Assembly: GCF_039530225.1 (NCBI RefSeq)
Contig: NZ_BAAAOH010000001.1
Span: 3,906,001 to 3,970,000 of the forward strand
Direction of reading: 5' to 3'
Length of the DNA: 64,000 nucleotides
DNA from: Microbacterium pumilum
GTDB lineage: Bacteria; Actinomycetota; Actinomycetes; Actinomycetales; Microbacteriaceae
Part shown: piece by piece, positions 17,895-25,586 of the stretch
How the letters are laid out: each line of letters starts with the position of its first letter
How positions within the stretch are numbered: position 1 is the first letter of the stretch
Notes under the pieces: model-generated
What the model was told of the DNA's origin: nothing
Seen by the model: the letters and a program-made list of their open reading frames with translations, nothing else
Databases searched by the model: none
Translations under genes and position numbers: made by a program

Positions 17895-19253
17895 TTAGGT
17901 GCTGGACAGTGCTTCGGCCACGACGTCCAGGCCCTCGTGGAGCAGGTCGTCGGTGATGGCCAGCGGCGGGAGGAAACGGATCACGTTCCCGTAGGTGCCG
18001 CACGTGAGGACGATGACGCCCTGAGAGATGCAGGTCTTGGCGACCGCCGCCGTGAGCGCGGCATCCGGCTCGCCTGTCGCCGGGTCCACGAACTCGGCCG
18101 CGATCATCGCGCCGTGTCCGCGCACGTCGCCGAGCCGCGGGTCGGCTGCCTGCAGCGTGGTCAAGCGCTGCTTCAGGATGTCGCCGACCTCGCGTGCCCG
18201 CTCGATCAGGCCGTCGTTCTCGAAGGCGTCGAGCGCGGCGAGCGCGGCAGCGCACGCGACCGGGTTGCCGCCGTACGTGCCTCCGAGGCCGCCCGCGTGC
18301 GAGGCATCCATCATCTCCGCCCTGCCGGTCACGGCCGCCAAGGGCAGGCCCCCCGCGATGCCCTTGGCGGTCGTGATCAGATCAGGCACGATGCCGAAGA
18401 GATCGCTCGCAAACATCTCGCCCGTGCGGGCGAATCCGGTCTGGATCTCGTCGGCGATGAAGACCACGCCGTTGGCGCGGCACCAGTCCACGAGCGCCGG
18501 AAGGAATCCGTCGGCGGGCACGATGAAGCCGCCCTCGCCTTGTATCGGCTCGATGATGATCGCGGCGAGGTTGTCTGCACCGACCTGCTTCTCGATGAGC
18601 GAGATCGCCCGCTTGGCGGCATCCGGCCCGCTCAGACCGTCGCGGAACGGATACGAGAGCGGGGCGCGGTAGATCTCCGACGCGAACGGGCCGAACCCGC
18701 TCTTGTAGGGCATCGCCTTGGCAGTCAGCGCCATCGTCAGGTTGGTGCGGCCGTGGTAGCCGTGGTCGAACGCGACGACCGCCTGCTTCTTCGTGTATTT
18801 GCGCGCGATCTTCACCGCGTTCTCGACCGCCTCGGCTCCCGAGTTGAACAGTGCGCTCTTCTTCTCGTGGTCGCCCGGGGTGATGCGGTTGAGGGTTTCG
18901 GCGACCGCCACATACGACTCGTACGGCGAGATCATGAAACAGGTGTGCGTGAACTGGGCCACCTGCGCCTGGACGGCGGCGACGACTTTGGGGTGCGCGT
19001 TGCCGAGAGTGGTCACGGCGATGCCCGAGCCGAGGTCGATCAGCGAGTTGCCGTCGGCGTCGACGATGACGCCGCCACCGGCTGCCACGGCCTCGATGGG
19101 CGCGGTGTGGCCGACTCCGGCTGCGACCGCGGCGGCCTTGCGCGCCAGAAGCTCTTGCGAGCGAGGACCAGGGATGCTCGTGACCATGCGTCGCTCCTGC
19201 GGGAGCGTTGGTCCGCCGAGCGGGGGCGCGGTGATCGTGTCGGTCGTGCTCAT
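17895..19253 (-). CDS. gabT: 4-aminobutyrate aminotransferase
   Basis: 452 residues of the class-III PLP aminotransferase family. Visible are GAEAVENAVKIARKYT, the cofactor region FDHGYHGRTNLTMALT, EPIQGEGGFIVP, DEIQTGFARTG with the cofactor aspartate, and the PLP lysine in TTAKGIAGGLPLAAVTGR. It transfers the amino group of GABA to 2-oxoglutarate, giving succinate semialdehyde and glutamate. Upstream and divergent is the PucR regulator; downstream after the 78-bp repeat lies the amine oxidase operon. Motifs match GabT well, although close relatives use other omega-amines such as 5-aminovalerate. Confidence 0.92.
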   Translation of the reverse strand: MSTTDTITAPPLGGPTLPQERRMVTSIPGPRSQELLARKAAAVAAGVGHTAPIEAVAAGGGVIVDADGNSLIDLGSGIAVTTLGNAHPKVVAAVQAQVAQFTHTCFMISPYESYVAVAETLNRITPGDHEKKSALFNSGAEAVENAVKIARKYTKKQAVVAFDHGYHGRTNLTMALTAKAMPYKSGFGPFASEIYRAPLSYPFRDGLSGPDAAKRAISLIEKQVGADNLAAIIIEPIQGEGGFIVPADGFLPALVDWCRANGVVFIADEIQTGFARTGEMFASDLFGIVPDLITTAKGIAGGLPLAAVTGRAEMMDASHAGGLGGTYGGNPVACAAALAALDAFENDGLIERAREVGDILKQRLTTLQAADPRLGDVRGHGAMIAAEFVDPATGEPDAALTAAVAKTCISQGVIVLTCGTYGNVIRFLPPLAITDDLLHEGLDVVAEALSST

Positions 19254-19299
19254 GTGGGCGAGCGTAGGGTGTGGAATGATCCGGCGACACCTGCCGTCC

Positions 19300-19335
19300 T
19301 GTACATTCTCGGTACGTCACTGTACGAGCGGTACA
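19300..19335. promoter_or_regulatory. candidate PucR operator pair between gabT and the regulator
   Basis: A perfect palindrome TGTACGAGCGGTACA lies at 19321-19335, and a related imperfect one, TGTAC-N7-GTACG, at 19300-19316. Their centres are 20 bases apart, two helical turns. They lie in the 106-base gap between the divergent gabT and PucR genes, 25 bases before the regulator start. This layout suggests an operator or activator site. Confidence 0.55.
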
Positions 19336-19359
19336 CACAGGTACTTGCGGGAGGTCGGC

Positions 19360-20895
19360 ATGGAGGCCGTGAGCGAGACCCCGACGTTGCGCGCGCTGCT
19401 CGCGCGGACCGACCTGCGGCTGCGGCTCGATGAGGAGAGCGCGATCCAAGAGGGCACCATCGACCGTGCGGTGCGGTGGGTGCACAGCTCCGACCTCGCC
19501 GACCCGACACCCTTCCTCTCCGAGGGGCTCGTGCTGCTGACCACCGGAACGCAGTTCGAGGGCACTGGCGACGATGCCGAGACGTATCGCGCGTACGTGC
19601 GGCGACTGACGCTGCGGGGCGTGGTCGGGCTCGGCTTCGGCACCGAAGTCGTGCGCGATGGCATTCCGCCGGCACTCGCCGGGGCATGTCGCGATGAGCG
19701 GATGCCGCTGTTCGAGGTCCCCTACCGCACCCCGTTCATCGCCGTGGCCCGGGCCAACGCCGAGGCGATCGCGGCGCAGTCCTACGCGCGCCGAAGCTGG
19801 TCTCTCGCCGCTCAACGCGCGATCGCGCTCGCGGCGCTCCGGCCGGATGGGCTCGGCGCGACGCTCGCCGAGCTCGCTCGCCAGCTCAACACCTGGGTAG
19901 GGATGTACGACGCCGCCGGCGAGCTGGTGCGCGAGCACCCGGCGCTGGGGCTCGATGCCGCGACGGCAGCGGACCTGCGCCTCGAGGTGGACACGGTGCT
20001 TCGGCGTGGCGCACGGGCCGGGTCGTCCCTGCGCCTCGGCGAGACCCCGTTCACACTCCAGACGCTCGGTCGCGGCGGGCATCTTCGCGGCCTGATCGCG
20101 ATAGCCGCCGGCGACCTCGACCAAGAAGGCCGCGGCGTGGTCACCGCTGTGATCGCGATGGCCGGCTTGGCGCTCGAGCAGCATCAGGGGCTGAGTCGCG
20201 CTCGCGGTGCGCTGCGCGCCGGGCTCGTGCAGTCGCTCCTCACGGGCGACCCCACCCTCGCCCGTCGGATCGTGCGCGACCTCTGGGGACCGCTCCCGCC
20301 CGCACCGGTGGTCGTCGCGCTGACGGATGCCGCGGCCGCCGGCGCAGACGCAGTGGCCGAACTGCTCGAACTGCGCGTCGATGAAAGGCGCGGCACCCTC
20401 TTCTTCGGTCGCGGCGACAACGGCCTCGTCATCGTCGCCCCGGCCGGCGATCGCGGCCCGATCGACGAGATCGCCGCACGCTTCGATGTGCGCATCGGCG
20501 TGTCGGATCCGGTGTCGTACGACGAGTTCGGGGCGGCGGTCGACCAGGCGCGCGTCGCGCGCGACCGCGGTAACGGCCCGGTGACGGAGTTCTCGTCGGT
20601 CGCGCGCTCGGGCGTCCTGTCGGCTTTGTCGAGTGACGCACGTGCTCTCGCTGCAGCGGAGCTCGCTCCCCTCACGATTCACGACGCGGAGCACGGCACC
20701 CACCTCGTCGAGACTGTGCGCGTGTGGCTCGACCACGACTGCTCGCACGAGGCATCGGCCCGCGCGCTCGGCGTGCACCGTCACACTGTGCGCGCCCGAC
20801 TGGCGCTCGCCGAGCGCGAGCTCGGCAGCGACCTGTCGGCATTCGCCACCCGGGCCGAGCTCTGGGCCGCGCTCCGCGCGCTCGACGCGGGCTGA
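19360..20895 (+). CDS. PucR-family transcriptional regulator
   Basis: 511 residues. The N-terminal PucR domain covers about 1-125 (LRALLARTDLRLRL, HSSDLADPTPFLSEGLVLLTTG, RGVVGLGFGTEV), then a middle domain, then the PucR C-terminal helix-turn-helix, VRVWLDHDCSHEASARALGVHRHTVRARLALAERELG. ATG 19360 has the ribosome site GGGAGG; the frame upstream overlaps gabT antisense and is not coding. The family regulates purine, proline, GABA or polyamine catabolism, usually as an activator of an adjacent gene. Its divergence from gabT supports control of the surrounding catabolic genes. Confidence 0.93.
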   Translation: MEAVSETPTLRALLARTDLRLRLDEESAIQEGTIDRAVRWVHSSDLADPTPFLSEGLVLLTTGTQFEGTGDDAETYRAYVRRLTLRGVVGLGFGTEVVRDGIPPALAGACRDERMPLFEVPYRTPFIAVARANAEAIAAQSYARRSWSLAAQRAIALAALRPDGLGATLAELARQLNTWVGMYDAAGELVREHPALGLDAATAADLRLEVDTVLRRGARAGSSLRLGETPFTLQTLGRGGHLRGLIAIAAGDLDQEGRGVVTAVIAMAGLALEQHQGLSRARGALRAGLVQSLLTGDPTLARRIVRDLWGPLPPAPVVVALTDAAAAGADAVAELLELRVDERRGTLFFGRGDNGLVIVAPAGDRGPIDEIAARFDVRIGVSDPVSYDEFGAAVDQARVARDRGNGPVTEFSSVARSGVLSALSSDARALAAAELAPLTIHDAEHGTHLVETVRVWLDHDCSHEASARALGVHRHTVRARLALAERELGSDLSAFATRAELWAALRALDAG

Positions 20896-20900
20896 GCCGC

Positions 20901-20930
20901 ACTCGCACTCGCACTCGCACTCGCACTCGC
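20901..20930 (+). repeat. hexanucleotide tandem repeat (ACTCGC x5)
   Basis: Five exact copies of ACTCGC begin 5 bases after the stop codon of the PucR gene and end 14 bases before repeat element copy B. It is the only short tandem repeat I noticed in the window and is untranslated. Confidence 0.9.
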
Positions 20931-20944
20931 GCTGTCCCGGTGCG

Positions 20945-21022
20945 CGAGATCACATGCTCTCGGCGGTTCCACACCCCATGGGGCACGACGCGCTGTGACC
21001 TCACCGAGAGCATGTGATCTCG
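20945..21022 (+). repeat. 78-bp palindrome-ended repeat element, copy B
   Basis: Ends are CGAGATCACATGCTCTCG (20945-20962) and its exact reverse complement (21005-21022), so the element has perfect 18-bp terminal inverted repeats. The centre, around CCACACCCCATGGGGC, matches the reversed centre of copy A at roughly three quarters of positions. It lies between the PucR stop and the FAD oxidoreductase start, upstream of the latter. Confidence 0.8.
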
Positions 21023-21046
21023 GGAGGGAGGCGGGCGGGGGGCAGG

Positions 21047-22444
21047 ATGGGGCGCGTGGTGGATGCCCAGGTGCGCAACGGCGAGGTCTCGTGGTGGTGG
21101 CGGCAGCTCGGCGGTGCGCCGGCGGTGCGCGCCCCGCTGGGCGGGTCGACGGATGCGGATGTCGCGATCATCGGCGCCGGCTACACGGGCCTGTGGACCG
21201 CGTACTACCTGAAGCGCGCGCAGCCCGACTTGCGGATCTTCGTGCTCGAGCAGCGCTTCTCCGGGTTCGGCGCTTCCGGCCGCAACGGCGGCTGGCTCAC
21301 GAACTCGGTCACGGGTGGGCGCGAGCGCTACGAGAAGTCCCACGGGCGGGATGCCGCCATCGCACATCAGCGAGCGCTCAACGAGACCGTCGACGAGGTG
21401 ATCGCGGTCACGGCGCGCGAGGGCATCGCGGCCGACATCGTCAAGGGCGGCGAGGTCTCGGTCGCCCGAACCCCGTCCCAGCTCGCCCGCCTGACGGACT
21501 GGGCTGGCGCAGAGCAGGCGTGGCCGCACACCGACCTCGAGGTGTGGGATGCCGGCGACACCGCCCGCCGCATCCTCATCGACGGCGCACTCGGCTCGGC
21601 GTGGCATCCGCACGCTGCACGCATCCATCCCGCGAAGCTCGTCTCCGGCCTCGCCGCCGCTGTCGAGCGGATGGGCGTCACGATCTTCGAAGGCACCCGG
21701 GTGTCGGAGATCGCTCCCGGTCGCGCGGTGACCGATCGCGGCACAGTGCGCGCCACCTTCGTGCTGCGTGCCACGGAGGGCTTCACGGCCGACCTCGCGG
21801 GCGAGCACCGCACATGGCTGCCGATGAACTCGTCGATGATCGCGACAGCGCCGCTGCCCGCCGCCGTCTGGCAGCAGATCGGCTGGTCGGGGCGCGAGGT
21901 CGTCGGCGACATGGCGCACGTGTACATGTACGCGCAGCGGACCGCCGATGACCGGATCGCTTTCGGCGGGCGCGGCGTCCCCTACCGCTTCGGTTCGCGC
22001 GTCGACGCCGATGGCCGGACGCAGCAGCGGACCATCGCATCGCTCTCCGCGTTCCTGCGCGACTTCTTCCCCGCTGCGGCCGACGTGCCGATCGAACATG
22101 CCTGGGCGGGGGTGCTGGGGGTTCCGCGGGACTGGGCCGCGACGGTGGGGCTGGACGCCGCCACCGGCGTCGGCTGGGCGGGCGGATACGTCGGCACGGG
22201 CGTCACGGCCACGAACCTCGCCGGACGCACGCTCGCCGACCTGGTCCTGCGTCGCGACACCGCCCTCGCTCGCCTGCCGTGGGTCGCGCACCGCGCGAAG
22301 CGCTGGGAGGTCGAACCGCTGCGCTGGCTCGCGGTCAAGACGATCTACACCGCGTATCACGCGGCTGATCGGGCGGAGGCATCCGGTTCGTCGGATCGCA
22401 CGTCGGTCTTCGCGAAGGCGGCAGACCTGATCGCCGGGCGCTGA
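21047..22444 (+). CDS. FAD-dependent oxidoreductase (DAO family, gamma-glutamylputrescine oxidase-like)
   Basis: 465 residues of the DAO superfamily. The Rossmann motif DVAIIGAGYTGLWTAYYLKRAQPDL is followed by EQRFSGFGASGRNGGWLTN, the signature of PuuB/OrdL-like amine oxidoreductases. The C-terminal GYVGTGVTATNLAGRTLADLVL closes the FAD site. An open frame runs upstream to a GTG at 21014, but that start would lie inside the 78-bp repeat; ATG 21047 after a G-rich ribosome site is preferred. Located beside PucR, gabT and the amine oxidase, it probably deaminates a polyamine derivative. The substrate is inferred from family and context. Confidence 0.85.
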   Translation: MGRVVDAQVRNGEVSWWWRQLGGAPAVRAPLGGSTDADVAIIGAGYTGLWTAYYLKRAQPDLRIFVLEQRFSGFGASGRNGGWLTNSVTGGRERYEKSHGRDAAIAHQRALNETVDEVIAVTAREGIAADIVKGGEVSVARTPSQLARLTDWAGAEQAWPHTDLEVWDAGDTARRILIDGALGSAWHPHAARIHPAKLVSGLAAAVERMGVTIFEGTRVSEIAPGRAVTDRGTVRATFVLRATEGFTADLAGEHRTWLPMNSSMIATAPLPAAVWQQIGWSGREVVGDMAHVYMYAQRTADDRIAFGGRGVPYRFGSRVDADGRTQQRTIASLSAFLRDFFPAAADVPIEHAWAGVLGVPRDWAATVGLDAATGVGWAGGYVGTGVTATNLAGRTLADLVLRRDTALARLPWVAHRAKRWEVEPLRWLAVKTIYTAYHAADRAEASGSSDRTSVFAKAADLIAGR

Positions 22445-22528
22445 CTGACACTGCCATGATGAACCTGTGGATCTCGACTGCGACGCCTCGATCGCTTGAA
22501 CTTCGCACCGGCGGTCACCGCGCCGTGG

Positions 22529-24007
22529 TCAGACCGGCGCGTGCGCCTCCAGGAATTCGTACACATCGGTCGTGTCCACCCCGGGAAACGCCCCGGTCGG
22601 AAGGGTCGCGAGCAGCGTGCGCGGGGTGCGCACATTGGGCCACGAGTTGTCTCGCCAAGCGGCCTCGAGCTCCGCGGGAGCCCGGCGGCAGCACACCTCG
22701 ACCGAGTGCTTCGACACGCCGCGATTGGGCGTATCGCGCCCGAGGAACCACTTCGTGTCGTCGAACCGGACACCGACTGAAACGGAGTTGGCGCCCTCGC
22801 TCGACGACTCGACGCGCGCCGTGCACCAGTACGTCCCGTTGCCGGTGTCGGTGTACTGGTAGTACGGGTTGAAGTGATCGTCGACGTCGAAGACCACCCG
22901 CGACGTCCACCTGCGGCAGCACATCTGGCCCTCGATCGCACCGAGCCGGTCGGCCGGGAAGTTGACGTCGTCGTTCTCGTACGCCTTCGTGATGGTGCCC
23001 GACTCGTGCACCTTGAGGAAGTGCACCGGGATGCCGAGATGCACCGATGCGAGATTCGTGAAGCGATGCGCCGCCGTCTCGTACGAGACCGAGTACGCAT
23101 CGCGAAGGTCTTCGATCGAGATCGCCCGATCGCGCTTCGCGTCCTTCAGGAACGGCACCGCGTGCGCCTCGGGAATGAGCAGCGCACCCGTCAGGTAGTT
23201 CGTCTCGACACGCTAGCGGAGGAACTCGGCATAGCTCGTCGGCTCGCTGTGGCCCAGCATCCGACTCGACAGCGCCTGCAGCACCGCAGTTCGCGGATCA
23301 CCCTTCGACGTCAGCCGGCTCGACAGGTACAGCCGGCCGTTCTTGATGTCGGCGACGCTGCGAGTGGTCTGCGGCAGATCGGGCACGTAGTGCAGCGTGA
23401 ATCCGAGGTGCGCGGCGATGTCGGATGCCGTGCGCTGGGTCAGCGGACCGCCGGGGTGGTCGACGGCACCGAGGATCCGTCGTGCCTGCTCCTCGAGGTC
23501 GGGGAAGTAGTTGTTCTGGGTGCGCATCAGCTTGCGGAGCGCGACGTTGGCCCGGCGCGCCTCTTCGGGGGTGGCAGCGCGCTCGTCGCGAAGCCGCTCG
23601 ATCTCGCCCTGCAACGCCAGCATCGCCTTGAGCGCCTCGGTCGGCACCGTCTTGCCGACGCGGAACGGCGGGATGCCAAGCGCCTGGAACGTCTGACCGC
23701 GCATGGCGCGCTCCAGTCCTATCTCGAGCGTCGCGCGCTCGCCGAGAGGTTCCGACTCGAGGAGCGCATCCAGCGTCGTGCCGAGTGCGCGCGCGATCGC
23801 GCGGAGCAGCGTGAGCTTGGCCTCGCGCCGTCCGTTCTCGATCATCGAGAGCTGACTCGGAGCGCGGTCGACCGCTGTCGCAAGCTCCTCGAGCGTCATG
23901 CTGCGCTCGGTGCGGAGTTGGCGGATGCGGCGGCCGATCGTCAATGAGTCCACTTCCTCATCGTCGGTGAGCGGGGCGATGTTTCCGTGAGGCAGCGCTG
24001 TGGACAT
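22529..24007 (-). pseudogene. ramB: RamB-type XRE regulator of acetate/glyoxylate metabolism, split by an in-frame TAG
   Basis: One reading frame of 492 codons interrupted by a single TAG at 23213-23215. The first part (264 residues) has an XRE helix-turn-helix (IGRRIRQLRTERSMTLEELATAVDRAPSQLSMIENGRRE, residues 24-62) and an IrrE/ImmA-like domain. After the TAG the same frame continues RVETNYLTGALLIPEAHAVPFLKDAK and the C-terminal short-chain fatty acyl regulator domain, including the Cys-rich CCRRWTSRVVFDV segment. RamB homologues carry Gln at the stop position (FLRQRVETNY), so a single CAG to TAG change explains it. An internal ATG at 23158 could restart the second half. RamB controls aceA/aceB in corynebacteria; aceA is divergent here. 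Confidence 0.85.
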
Positions 24008-24040
24008 GACGGCATTCTCTCACAGGAGCAGAAATATGCC

Positions 24041-24083
24041 TGAACTTCACGTCCGAATCGGCGAGGGATGTCGGGGAAGTTCA
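24041..24083. promoter_or_regulatory. inverted repeat in the ramB/aceA divergent promoter region
   Basis: TGAACTTC (24041-24048) and its exact reverse complement GAAGTTCA (24076-24083) are spaced 35 bases centre to centre, 85 bases before the aceA start. This could be a regulator site, though the arms are short and do not obviously match the corynebacterial RamB box. Confidence 0.35.
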
Positions 24084-24110
24084 CTCAGAGTGGTCATACG
24101 AGCACCCGCC

Positions 24111-24129
24111 CGCTTCGACAGCCTCAGCG
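24111..24129 (+). repeat. copy 3 of the dispersed repeat (aceA leader)
   Basis: CGCTTCGACAGCCTCAGCG is a diverged copy of the CCCTTCGACAGGCTCAGGG motif, 38 bases upstream of the aceA start codon. Confidence 0.5.
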
Positions 24130-24167
24130 ACCGAGAACTGCCGCGGCATCCGAGAAGGAGACCCGAC

Positions 24168-25484
24168 ATGACGATCCACTCCACCCCCGGCCACCCCCCG
24201 CTCCGTGCGGGCGACCAGACGCAGACCGCGGCGGAGCTCCTGGAGATCTGGGAGACCGACCCGCGGTGGGACGGCATCGAGCGCACGTACACCGCCGAGG
24301 ATGTCATCGCGCTCCGGGGCTCGGTGCGCGAAGATTCCACCCTCGCGCAGCGTGGCGCGGAGAGCCTGTGGAACCTCGTCAACACGGAGGACTATGTGCG
24401 CGCACTCGGCGCGTACACCGGCGGTCAGGCGGTGCAGCAGGTGCGAGCCGGCCTCAAGGCGATCTACCTGTCCGGGTGGCAGGTCGCCGCCGACGGCAAC
24501 CTCGCCGGCCAGACCTACCCCGACCAGAGTCTGTACCCCGCGAACTCGGTGCCGGCCGTCGTGCGTCGAATCAACAACGCGCTCCTGCGCCAGGACCAGA
24601 TCGAGCACGCCGAAGGCGAACTCACCCAGGACTGGCTCGCCCCGATCGTGGCTGATGCCGAGGCCGGCTTCGGAGGGCCGCTGAACGCGTACGAGCTCGC
24701 GCACTCCCTCATCCAGGCCGGCGCTGCCGCCATCCACTGGGAGGACCAGCTCGCGAGCGAGAAGAAGTGCGGCCACCTCGGCGGCAAGGTTCTGGTGCCG
24801 ACACAGCAGCACATCCGGACGCTCAACGCGTCGCGGCTCGCCGCCGACGTCGCCGGCGTGCCGACGGTCATCATCGCCCGCACGGACGCTCTCGCTGCCG
24901 ACCTGCTCACCAGCGACGTCGACGAGCGCGACCGCGAGTTCACGACCGGCGAGCGCACTCCCGAGGGCTTCTATCGCGTCCGGCCCGGTCTCGACGCGGT
25001 GATCAGCCGCGGCCTGGCATTCGCACCGTACGCCGACCTGCTGTGGGTCGAGACGGGCGAGCCCGACATCGAACTTGCCCGCGCGTTCGCTGCGGCCATC
25101 CACGCGCAGTACCCGGGCAAGCTGCTCGCGTACAACTGCTCGCCCAGCTTCAACTGGAAGCGCCACCTCGACGATCGGCAGATCGCGACCTTCCAGCAGG
25201 AGCTGGCGGATCTGGGCTACAAGTTCCAGTTCATCACCCTGGCGGGCTTCCACGCCCTGAACCACTCGATGTTCGACCTCGCTCACGGCTACGCCGAACG
25301 CGCCATGAGCGCGTACGTCGAGCTGCAGGAGGCCGAGTTCGCGTCAGAAGCTCGCGGCTACACCGCCACAAAGCACCAGCGGGAGGCCGGAACCGGCTAC
25401 TTCGACCGCGTATCGACGGCGCTCAACCCTGAGAGCGCCACCCTCGCCCTGGTGGGATCCACCGAGGCCCAGCAGTTCCACTGA
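24168..25484 (+). CDS. aceA: isocitrate lyase
   Basis: 438 residues, the size of actinobacterial ICL1. It cleaves isocitrate to glyoxylate and succinate, the first step of the glyoxylate shunt. The catalytic-cysteine motif [14 protein letters not shown] is intact, as are [24 protein letters not shown] and [17 protein letters not shown] 24168 has a strong GAAGGAG ribosome site 7 bases upstream. The malate synthase gene follows after a 102-base gap that contains a large inverted repeat. The divergent ramB-type gene is its expected regulator. Confidence 0.98.
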   Translation: MTIHSTPGHPPLRAGDQTQTAAELLEIWETDPRWDGIERTYTAEDVIALRGSVREDSTLAQRGAESLWNLVNTEDYVRALGAYTGGQAVQQVRAGLKAIYLSGWQVAADGNLAGQTYPDQSLYPANSVPAVVRRINNALLRQDQIEHAEGELTQDWLAPIVADAEAGFGGPLNAYELAHSLIQAGAAAIHWEDQLASEKKCGHLGGKVLVPTQQHIRTLNASRLAADVAGVPTVIIARTDALAADLLTSDVDERDREFTTGERTPEGFYRVRPGLDAVISRGLAFAPYADLLWVETGEPDIELARAFAAAIHAQYPGKLLAYNCSPSFNWKRHLDDRQIATFQQELADLGYKFQFITLAGFHALNHSMFDLAHGYAERAMSAYVELQEAEFASEARGYTATKHQREAGTGYFDRVSTALNPESATLALVGSTEAQQFH

Positions 25485-25491
25485 CCCCCAA

Positions 25492-25550
25492 TCCATGTCC
25501 CGATTTCCCTCGGCTCCGACGATGCAGACCGAGGGATTTCGGGACATGGA
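25492..25550. terminator. large hairpin between aceA and aceB
   Basis: 22-base arms (25492-25513 and 25529-25550) are complementary except for a 3-base mismatch (ATTT against AAAT), with a 15-base loop. The stem starts 8 bases after the aceA stop and ends 37 bases before aceB. It could terminate or attenuate aceA transcripts so that aceA and aceB are expressed at different levels, or protect the aceA mRNA 3' end. Confidence 0.65.
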
Positions 25551-25586
25551 TGGCGGGACACACCCTCACACAGACAGGACAATGCC

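Noticed and set aside
18382..20784. An 800-codon minus-strand open frame across gabT and the PucR gene
   Set aside because: It is antisense to two clear genes, low in hydrophobic content and without any recognisable domain.
20901..20930. CRISPR-like array
   Set aside because: The repeat unit is only six bases, with no spacers and no cas genes.
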